From Leptotrichia sp. oral taxon 847 (lineage in GTDB: Bacteria > Fusobacteriota > Fusobacteriia > Fusobacteriales > Leptotrichiaceae), in NCBI RefSeq assembly GCF_001553645.1, contig NZ_CP014231.1, positions 1,302,001-1,366,000 on the forward strand: a DNA stretch of 64,000 nucleotides, in the 5' to 3' direction. The notes under the pieces are model-generated. The model saw only the letters and a program-made list of their open reading frames with translations, ran no database searches and was not told the origin of the DNA. The position numbers and the translations under genes were made by a program. Within the stretch, counting starts at the first letter, position 1, and every line of letters starts with the position of its first letter. This document shows positions 53,569 through 64,000 of this stretch, one piece after another.

Positions 53569-54873
53569 ATGGATAAGATAAATAAAAAAGTAATGGAACT
53601 GACGGAAAATTTACTTTCAATAAATAAAAATATATTTTCCGAGTTATTAATTGATAATTTTAACAGTAAAACGTTAGAAAAAATTTTTTTTGAAAATACT
53701 AAATCAAGTAAAAATTTTTTTGAAAAAGAAGTTAAAATTATTTTAGAAATAAAAAAAGGAAACAAGAATATTTTAAAAAAATTAATAAATTTTAATAATG
53801 AATACGTAAAAAAAAATTATTTGAATTTGAAAGAACAGGAGTATTTGGAAGAATTTAAAAAAAATAAAATAAGAAGAATTTTTGGACGCGGAATAAATCC
53901 TGAACAAATGATACTTTACATTTTAAGTACAAATGAGATGTCCAATTATTTAGATTTTTTCAAAAAAGAATATTTAATTTGTACTCAAAATTTTAAAGAA
54001 AGTACAGCAGAAATATTTAAAGAAGCTCCGTTTGTAAATGAAATGTTTAAAGACAAAAATTTCAAAAAAGAGTTTCAAAATTATATAGAAACAAAATTTA
54101 AAAATACGAAAAACAGAAATTTAGAAAAAATATCAAAAAAATATAGTTTGGAATTGGATAAAGAGTCAAAATCTTTCTTTGTTCCAGTAGAATACATCAC
54201 TTTTTTTGATGAAAAAATAAAAGAATGCTTTGAGATGTCTGAAAAGTTTAAAACTGGCTTTGAAGTTTTTAACACAAACTCACATAAAATGAGTGAAACG
54301 GAAAAAGAGTTGGAAGAAATAATGGTAGAAATGGAAAAAATTGAAGAAGAAAATATATTTTTTATTTCAGAACACGATAAACTTGAAAAAGAAAATAAAG
54401 AATTAAAACAAAGTTTAAAAAAACAAAAAGATAGTAAAACTGAAAAAACAATTGAAAAACTGCAAAAAGAAATTGAGAAATTAAAAAATAAAATTGAAAA
54501 ACTTAACGAGAAAATCACAAATATGGAGCAAGATGAAAAAACAGAGATACTAGAAAATATAAATATAAAGGAAGTTTCAGAAGAAAAATTTTTGAATTTT
54601 AAAAATAAAAATGTAAAAGTCGTTGGAGGAAAATGGAATTCTCAAAGTATAGAAAAAGCGAAAGAATATGCATTAGAAGCAGAATTTGACATAGAATTCA
54701 TAAGTGCCAAGAAAGTTTTTAGAAATTTCGACAAATTGAAAAATTCCGATATAATAATTTTCGATACTTCGTACAATTCTCATTCTGCATATTACAAATT
54801 AAAGAGTTATGGATTAAAAATATGCCGTATTTCAACTTCAAATTTAGAAAAAATAAAAAAATTAAATTTATAA
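53569..54873 (+). CDS. Coiled-coil protein with C-terminal DUF2325-like domain
   Basis: 434 residues. An N-terminal helical region of about 230 residues, then a coiled coil (about 245-325: EKELEEIMVEMEKIEEEN, KTIEKLQKEIEKLKNKIEKL) and a C-terminal alpha/beta domain (NVKVVGGKWNSQSIEKAKEY, IEFISAKKVFRNFDKLKNSD, IIFDTSYNSHSAYYKLKSYG) that matches the DUF2325 pattern. Members are often near stress or toxin genes; function unknown. Single gene between nadE and the rrn operon. The very AT-rich code with long A-runs is like the neighbours. Confidence 0.78.
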   Translation: MDKINKKVMELTENLLSINKNIFSELLIDNFNSKTLEKIFFENTKSSKNFFEKEVKIILEIKKGNKNILKKLINFNNEYVKKNYLNLKEQEYLEEFKKNKIRRIFGRGINPEQMILYILSTNEMSNYLDFFKKEYLICTQNFKESTAEIFKEAPFVNEMFKDKNFKKEFQNYIETKFKNTKNRNLEKISKKYSLELDKESKSFFVPVEYITFFDEKIKECFEMSEKFKTGFEVFNTNSHKMSETEKELEEIMVEMEKIEEENIFFISEHDKLEKENKELKQSLKKQKDSKTEKTIEKLQKEIEKLKNKIEKLNEKITNMEQDEKTEILENINIKEVSEEKFLNFKNKNVKVVGGKWNSQSIEKAKEYALEAEFDIEFISAKKVFRNFDKLKNSDIIIFDTSYNSHSAYYKLKSYGLKICRISTSNLEKIKKLNL

Positions 54874-54921
54874 ACTAAATTTAAAAATTGAAAAAAAACA
54901 AAAAAAATAAGAAAAAAGTAG

Positions 54922-54950
54922 TTGACAAGGAAAAGAAACTTTGATATAAT
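54922..54950 (+). promoter_or_regulatory. rrn operon promoter
   Basis: Perfect TTGACA at 54922 and TATAAT at 54945 with a 17-base spacer, about 105 bases before 16S. Confidence 0.9.
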
Positions 54951-54979
54951 ATATTTCGTCGATACAAAAAGTGTCGCAA

Positions 54980-54989
54980 AAGGACAATG
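54980..54989 (+). promoter_or_regulatory. Leader motif AAGGACAATG (antitermination-like), copy 1
   Basis: The same ten bases recur in the 16S-23S spacer at 56616-56625. Paired motifs in these two places are typical of boxA/boxC antitermination or processing signals; the assignment is inference. Confidence 0.45.
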
Positions 54990-55056
54990 AAAAAAGAAGA
55001 AGAATTTAAGTGTGATAGATTAAAAAAATATGTAAGGTGAAATTTAATATATTGTT

Positions 55057-56567
<1,511 letters not shown>

Positions 56568-56680
56568 TAAGGAGTTTGTTTCTACACTTTCTTCTTCTTT
56601 ACAGTTTTTCTTTTCAAGGACAATGGGAAATGAATAGTAGGTAAAAGATTACAACAAAATAGTTTATTCTGTTAATAAAA
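56568..56680 (+). other. 16S-23S spacer without tRNA
   Basis: About 113 bases, no tRNA-Ile or tRNA-Ala. Holds the 3' strand of the 16S stalk (ACACTTTCTTCTTCTTT), the second AAGGACAATG motif (56616), and the 5' strand of the 23S stalk (GAATAGTAGG), which pairs with CCTACTATTTATTTC after 23S at 59593. Confidence 0.8.
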
Positions 56681-59578
<2,898 letters not shown>

Positions 59579-59639
59579 TTTTATCTTTTACTCCTACTAT
59601 TTATTTCTCATTGCCTTTTTTCAATACCCTTTATATTCT

Positions 59640-59755
59640 GTTTGGTGACTATTGCAACAGGGATACACCTGGTCTACATTTCGAACCCGGAAGTTAAGTC
59701 TGTTTACGCCTACGATACTTAGTGTTTACTAGGAAAAATAGGTAATTGCCAAACT
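59640..59755 (+). rRNA. rrf: 5S ribosomal RNA
   Basis: GTTTGGTGACTATTGC pairs with GTAATTGCCAAAC at the ends; the diagnostic CGAACCCGGAAGTTAAG is at 59683. About 115 nt, 60 bases after 23S. Confidence 0.95.
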
Positions 59756-59768
59756 TTTTCTTTTTTGC

Positions 59769-59845
59769 GTCTCCGTAGCTCAGCTGGTTAGAGCATCTGA
59801 CTGTTAATCAGAGGGCCGTTGGTTCAAGTCCAACCGGGGACGCCA
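59769..59845 (+). tRNA. tRNA-Asn (GUU)
   Basis: Acceptor GTCTCCG pairs with CGGGGAC, D-arm GCTCAGCTGGTTAGAGC, anticodon GTT at 59803-59805 in the loop CTGTTAA, T-arm GGTTCAAGTCC, CCA encoded. Fourteen bases after 5S, so part of the rrn transcript. Confidence 0.96.
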
Positions 59846-60109
59846 CTTTTTTTTAAATAAAAAAATACCAATCCTATATTTTGTCATTTCTTTTTATTGA
59901 ATTCTGTTTATCTTTTAATTTTATTCACTTGAAAAAATTTTTAGTTATGATAAGATTAAATATAATAAATTAAAAAAGTTAGAAATTTATTTATTTATAT
60001 AAAGTATACTTTAGTGAATTTTTAAAATAATGGAATATGAGATATTTAAATGTGAAAAAAATATTGTAGTTTGATTTGCGATATTTATTTTTAAGAAAGA
60101 AGGGAAGAT

Positions 60110-61135
60110 ATGAAAACTATTTTAGTTCCTGGTGGAGCAGGATATATCGGTTCGCACACTGTGTTAGATTTGATTAAAAAAGGATTTAATCCTATTATAG
60201 TGGATGATTTTAGTAATTCTAGTAAAAAAGTTATTACAATTTTAGAAGAACTTTCTGGAGAAAAAATAAATTTTTATGAAATGGATATAAAGAATAAAGA
60301 AAGTTTGAGAAAAATTTTTAGAGAAAATAAAATTGACGCTGTTATTAATTTTGCAGGATTTAAGGCGGTGGGAGAATCTGTGGAAAAACCGCTTATGTAT
60401 TATGAAAATAATTTATTTGGAATGATTACTTTACTTGAAGTAATGAAGGAATTTAATGTAAAAAATATCGTATTTAGTTCGTCAGCTACTGTTTACGGTG
60501 TTTCTGAAAAAGTGCCTTTTGTGGAAACTGATCCAATGGGAGAAGTTACAAATCCTTATGGGCGTACAAAAGTAATAATCGAACATATTTTAATGGATTT
60601 GGCAAAATCTGACAATACTTGGAATATAATTGCTCTTAGATATTTTAATCCATTAGGTGCTCATGAAAGTGGAAGAATTGGAGAAGATCCAAACGGAATT
60701 CCAAATAATCTTTCACCGTATATAACTCAAGTTGCAGTTGGAAAATTGGAAAAATTACATATTTTTGGAAATGATTATGACACTCCAGATGGAACTTGCA
60801 TAAGAGATTTTATTCATGTAAATGATTTGGCGGCAGGACATTCAGCAGCATTAAATTATTTATTTAATAATGAAAATCTTGGTTTCGATGCAATAAATTT
60901 AGGAAGTGAAAAAGGTTACAGCGTACTTGAAATTGTGAAAAATTTTGAGAAAGCGGTTGGGAAAAAAATTCCGTATGTCATAGATGGCAGAAGAGCGGGA
61001 GATGTTCCAGTTTGCTATGCTGATGCTTCTAAAGCTAAAAAACTTTTGAACTGGAGTGCAAAATATTCGATAGAAGATATGTGCCGTGATTCTTGGAATT
61101 GGCAAAGACAAAATCCAAATGGTTACAAAAAATAA
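60110..61135 (+). CDS. galE: UDP-glucose 4-epimerase
   Basis: 341 residues. Extended SDR: NAD-binding GGAGYIGSHT at the N-terminus, VFSSSATVYG with the catalytic Ser, and NPYGRTK with the Tyr-x-x-x-Lys pair. Interconverts UDP-glucose and UDP-galactose (the Leloir pathway and surface sugars). ATG after AAGAAGGGAAGAT. The 264-base gap before it holds only AT-rich sequence. Confidence 0.95.
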   Translation: MKTILVPGGAGYIGSHTVLDLIKKGFNPIIVDDFSNSSKKVITILEELSGEKINFYEMDIKNKESLRKIFRENKIDAVINFAGFKAVGESVEKPLMYYENNLFGMITLLEVMKEFNVKNIVFSSSATVYGVSEKVPFVETDPMGEVTNPYGRTKVIIEHILMDLAKSDNTWNIIALRYFNPLGAHESGRIGEDPNGIPNNLSPYITQVAVGKLEKLHIFGNDYDTPDGTCIRDFIHVNDLAAGHSAALNYLFNNENLGFDAINLGSEKGYSVLEIVKNFEKAVGKKIPYVIDGRRAGDVPVCYADASKAKKLLNWSAKYSIEDMCRDSWNWQRQNPNGYKK

Positions 61136-61188
61136 AATTTTTTTAAATAAATTAGACTTTTTAATAAAAAATTTTGAGAGGACAAGAA

Positions 61189-62424
61189 ATGAAAAATTTT
61201 GAAGAAAAATTAGATAAATATGCCGAGATTATTGTAAAAATCGGGGCAAATGTACAATCTGGACAGAAAGTTTGGATAAACTGTACAACGGATTCATTGA
61301 CTTTGGTTTATAAAGTTACGGAGTTGGCATATAAAATGGGAGCAAGTGAAGTTAATGTAAAACTTTCAGACGACAAACTTACTAGATTACATGCTGAATA
61401 TCAGTCTAAAGAAGTGTATTCAAACATCCCGAAATGGGCTGTTGATGAAAGAAACGACTATTTGGACAACAATGTTGTGTTTATACATATTTTGAGTAGT
61501 TCTCCAAATCTTCTTGCAGGAATTGACCCAAAGAAAATAGGTGCTCATACTAAAAATGTGGGAGAAGCTTTTAAATATTATCGTTCAAGAATTATGAATG
61601 ATATAAATTCGTGGACTATTGCAAGTTATCCGTCTGAAAATTGGGCAAAATTGGTATTCCCAGAAGAAAAAGATGTGGAAATTGCAAAAGAAAAATTACT
61701 TACTGAAATTTTAAAGACCGTAAGAGTTGATAAAAGAGATCCCGTGCAAGCGTGGCACGAACATCATAAGACATTGTCTGAAAAAGCCGATTATTTGAAT
61801 AAAAAAAGTTACAAGGCACTGCATTATAAATCAAAAGGAACTGATTTGACAGTGGGACTTCCTAAAAATCACATTTGGGTTGCAGCTGGTAGTAAAAATG
61901 CGAAAGGTACAGAATTTTTGCCAAATATGCCGACTGAAGAAGTGTTTACAGCAGGGGATAAATATCGTGTGGATGGCTATGTTTCAAATAAAAAACCACT
62001 TTCTTACAGAGGAAATATAATTGACAATTTCAAATTGACTTTTAAAGATGGAAAAGTTGTGGATTTTGAAGCGGAAGAAGGGTATGAAATTTTAAAACAA
62101 TTGCTTGAAACAGATGAAGGTTCCAAAAGAATAGGAGAAGTGGCACTAGTTCCCAATGATTCTCCAATTTCAAATTCAGGATTACTGTATTATCAGACAT
62201 TGTTTGACGAAAATGCGGCAAATCATTTGGCACTTGGAGCGGCTTATCCGACAAATGTTAAAAATGGAATTAATATGAGTGAAGAGGAGCTGGAAGAAGC
62301 TCATGTCAATCAGTCAATTTCGCATGTAGATTTTATGGTTGGAGATGCCGAAATGGATATTGATGGAATTACGGAAGATGGGACAAAAGAGCCAGTATTT
62401 AGAAATGGAAACTGGGCATTTTAA
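61189..62424 (+). CDS. M29-family metallo-aminopeptidase
   Basis: 411 residues, the AmpS/PepS length. Motifs around the metal site: IASYPSENWAKLVFP, FLPNMPTEEVFTAGD (metal Glu), GEVALVPNDSPISNSGLLYY (metal Glu), ENAANHLALGAAYP (His), and NQSISHVDFMVGDAEMDIDG (His and Asp). ATG at 61189 follows GAGAGGACAAG; an in-frame TTG at 61174 overlaps that site. Third aminopeptidase or oligopeptidase of the window, fitting a peptide-using fermenter. Confidence 0.93.
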   Translation: MKNFEEKLDKYAEIIVKIGANVQSGQKVWINCTTDSLTLVYKVTELAYKMGASEVNVKLSDDKLTRLHAEYQSKEVYSNIPKWAVDERNDYLDNNVVFIHILSSSPNLLAGIDPKKIGAHTKNVGEAFKYYRSRIMNDINSWTIASYPSENWAKLVFPEEKDVEIAKEKLLTEILKTVRVDKRDPVQAWHEHHKTLSEKADYLNKKSYKALHYKSKGTDLTVGLPKNHIWVAAGSKNAKGTEFLPNMPTEEVFTAGDKYRVDGYVSNKKPLSYRGNIIDNFKLTFKDGKVVDFEAEEGYEILKQLLETDEGSKRIGEVALVPNDSPISNSGLLYYQTLFDENAANHLALGAAYPTNVKNGINMSEEELEEAHVNQSISHVDFMVGDAEMDIDGITEDGTKEPVFRNGNWAF

Positions 62425-62449
62425 ATTTTAAAATTTTGGAGATAATATT

Positions 62450-62740
62450 GTGAAATGTGATAGTTTGGAAGAAGTGAGAGAAAATATTGATAATATAGAC
62501 GATAAAATTATAAAATTAATTGCACAGCGTTCGGATTATGTAAAACAGGCTGCTTATTTTAAAAAGTCAAAAACAGATGTAAAAGCGGCTGACAGAGTTG
62601 AAAAAATAATAAAAAAGGTCAGGGAAAAAGCTAAAGTTTATAATTGTAGTCCAGATGTTGTGGAATTGATTTACAGAGATATGATAAATTATTTTATTGG
62701 TGAAGAAATGAAAACTTTTGAAAAAATAAACAGTCAATAA
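62450..62740 (+). CDS. Chorismate mutase type II-like small protein
   Basis: 96 residues, all helical, with the CM_2 pattern: LEEVRENIDNIDDKIIKLIAQRSDYVKQAAYFK (active-site Arg and Lys), then VEKIIKKVREKAKVYNCSPDVVELIYRDMINYFI. Stand-alone AroQ domains convert chorismate to prephenate; close relatives act as isochorismate-pyruvate lyases, which cannot be excluded. GTG start, GGAGATAATATT site, 25 bases after the aminopeptidase, so probably co-transcribed. Confidence 0.82.
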   Translation: MKCDSLEEVRENIDNIDDKIIKLIAQRSDYVKQAAYFKKSKTDVKAADRVEKIIKKVREKAKVYNCSPDVVELIYRDMINYFIGEEMKTFEKINSQ

Positions 62741-62751
62741 ATAGTCAAAAA

Positions 62752-62787
62752 AAAGAAACTACTTTAAATTTAAGAGTTTCTTTTTTT
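62752..62787 (+). terminator. Bidirectional terminator
   Basis: AAAGAAACT...AGTTTCTTT stem with T-run on the plus strand and A-run before it, between convergent genes. Confidence 0.8.
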
Positions 62788-62795
62788 ATAAATTT

Positions 62796-63836
62796 TTATC
62801 TAAAATTATTTAAAATATCTTCATAATATTTTTTATATTTAGCCCCAATAAGTTTTAAATCCCTTTCACAAGCCACATTGTACGCATTTTTTATAATATC
62901 ATCCAAATTTTCGACTTTATTTTCCACAATATTTTTTATTTTTTGACAAAATTCTTCGTTATCTTTAGCTTTAAAACAGCTCTTGCCGTCTTCAATCCAA
63001 TCGTTGTAAACAGGGATGTCTCTTACAACTAATGGTAGTTTTGCTGAAAAAGTTTCAAGTACGACAATTCCTTCATTTTCTTCGTAGGTCGTGAATAAAA
63101 AGGCTTTTGCTGCACTAAAAGCTCCGATTAAAATATCTTTTTCAACATATCCTGGAAAAACTAAGTTTTTTGGCGGATTGTCTATTATATCTTGAATTCT
63201 TTTTGGAAGCATCGATTTTACGCTTGATGAGCCAAACCATAAAAATTGATAATCACTACATTTATTTACAATTTCTACAAAATCTCTTATTCCCTTTCGC
63301 TCAAAAGGAAGTCCTGCTGTGATTATAAGAGGTTTTCTTATGTCATAGATATTTTTGTACTCGTTTAAAAATTTTTGTTTTAATTCCTCACTTTTTTTAA
63401 ATTTTTTGGTATTAACTCCATTTGAAATCACTCTTATTTCTTTATCTTTTTCTAAATACTTTGTCTTTATCAAATTTTTTGTGTATTCTGATGGAGAAAT
63501 TAAGTAATCGGCGGCATTGTATAATTTTTTTGCCCAAAATTTTATTATTGGTGACAAAAAATAACTTCCTTTTATGCTTCCACGAAAATCCTCGTAAGTT
63601 GTATGCGTATGAAAAATAACAGGTTTATTTAATTTTTTAGCTTCTTTTAACATATCATAGGATTTTATTCCAATTGTATTTATATGAACTAAATCATAGG
63701 TATCATCTTTGTCTAATGTAACTTCGACATTATTTTCTCCAAGGGCTTCTATTTGATGATTTAGGGCTTGCCCAACGCCTGATTTGCTGAATGAATTTTT
63801 CCCCTCTGAATAAAGTAAAACTTTCACTACTATCAT
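62796..63836 (-). CDS. GT4-family glycosyltransferase (glycolipid synthase-like)
   Basis: 346 residues, GT-B fold. N-terminal VKVLLYSEGKNSFSKSGVGQALNHQ and HTHTTYEDFRGS, SPSEYTKNLI, VISNGVNTKKF at the domain link, and the nucleotide-sugar motif TTYEENEGIVVLETFSAKLPLVVRDIP. The set is like processive 1,2-diacylglycerol glucosyltransferases of Gram-positive and fusobacterial genomes; membrane glycolipid synthesis is likely but the sugar is unknown. Starts inside the end of the preceding glycosyltransferase gene, ATG after GAGGAGT. Confidence 0.87.
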   Translation of the reverse strand: MIVVKVLLYSEGKNSFSKSGVGQALNHQIEALGENNVEVTLDKDDTYDLVHINTIGIKSYDMLKEAKKLNKPVIFHTHTTYEDFRGSIKGSYFLSPIIKFWAKKLYNAADYLISPSEYTKNLIKTKYLEKDKEIRVISNGVNTKKFKKSEELKQKFLNEYKNIYDIRKPLIITAGLPFERKGIRDFVEIVNKCSDYQFLWFGSSSVKSMLPKRIQDIIDNPPKNLVFPGYVEKDILIGAFSAAKAFLFTTYEENEGIVVLETFSAKLPLVVRDIPVYNDWIEDGKSCFKAKDNEEFCQKIKNIVENKVENLDDIIKNAYNVACERDLKLIGAKYKKYYEDILNNFR

Positions 63837-64000
63837 ACTCCTCTATCGTTTTTTTATAAAGTGCTTCCACACGGTTTCCAAAATTTTCGGCTGTATAATC
63901 CATAGAAACTTTAAAAGCATTCTCTATAGTTTTTTTCCTGAATTCCGTGTCTTCTTTTAGTTTTTTTATATTATTAATAAATTCCTCTTCATTTCTATAA
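63730..64000 (-). CDS. Second glycosyltransferase, C-terminal part
   Basis: Enters from the right edge. The visible part (YRNEEEFINNIKKLKEDTEF, YTAENFGNRVEALYKKTIEEY) is the C-terminal helix pattern of GT4 enzymes. No in-frame stop occurs until 63732, about 105 bases inside the next gene; an overlap of this size is unusual, so the true end may be near 63836 with a lost stop. Adjacent tandem GT4 genes often build the same two-sugar glycolipid. Confidence 0.65.
   Translation of the reverse strand, partial: YRNEEEFINNIKKLKEDTEFRKKTIENAFKVSMDYTAENFGNRVEALYKKTIEEYDSSESFTLFRGEKFIQQIRRWASPKSSNRSPWRK

Overview
The window is AT-rich, and its 16S/23S genes, gene content and codon use fit a Leptotrichia-like member of the Fusobacteriota. 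The outer-membrane/TPS proteins, many short exported proteins, a glmS ribozyme and a fermentative gene set all agree with that. The genus is inferred from memory of the families, not from a search.

Layout. 1-3.0 kb: a minus-strand cluster of small exported or membrane proteins, two of them lipoproteins. 3.7-10.1 kb: housekeeping genes on the plus strand (oligopeptidase, cysK, cysE with an apparent AUU start, tRNA-Gln on the minus strand, glmS ribozyme plus glmS, a small amphipathic-helix protein). 10.1-13.7 kb: an exported protein, then an HxlR regulator and a MATE pump bracketed by two near-identical 466-bp mobile elements. 13.7-20.4 kb: pgi, an M18 aminopeptidase, a GH13 glucanase and a GNAT acetyltransferase.

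20.5-38.05 kb is an accessory island bounded by direct repeats that are decayed 3' ends of the same insertion sequence. It holds a two-partner secretion / contact-dependent-inhibition-like locus. A tpsB transporter gene is cut off inside its POTRA domain by a copy of the 466-bp element. A 2.8-thousand-residue TpsA exoprotein follows, with its signal peptide out of frame by one base, a 309-bp tandem repeat, a pretoxin domain and a variable toxin tip. Then come three toxin/immunity modules: tip 1 with a MORN-repeat immunity protein; an orphan module sharing about 1.7 kb of near-identical DNA with tpsA but carrying a different tip and a membrane-anchored immunity protein; and a decayed EndoU nuclease with an ankyrin-type immunity gene. 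Recombination between the two shared stretches would fuse the second tip to tpsA in frame.

38.1-44.5 kb: alpha operon (infA, rpmJ, rpsM, rpsK, rpsD, rpoA, rplQ), a seven-repeat S1-domain protein split by a one-base deletion, and ilvE. 44.5-53.4 kb, minus strand: sbcDC, a UbiB-family kinase, and a NAD-salvage operon nadE-pncB-NMN adenylyltransferase with pncB frameshifted. 53.6-59.9 kb: a DUF2325-type coiled-coil protein, then a complete rrn operon (16S-23S-5S-tRNA-Asn) with a consensus promoter. 60.1-64 kb: galE, an M29 aminopeptidase, a chorismate-mutase-like protein and two GT4 glycosyltransferases on the minus strand, the second running off the window.

The most notable things are (i) a 466-bp, three-hairpin, MITE-like element with imperfect terminal inverted repeats and 10-bp target duplications, present in five copies or remnants, and (ii) the decayed but modular toxin-tip locus. 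Several single-base lesions (tpsA leader, immunity 1, S1, pncB, the gene at 37.4 kb) could be real decay or residual sequencing error; raw reads would decide.
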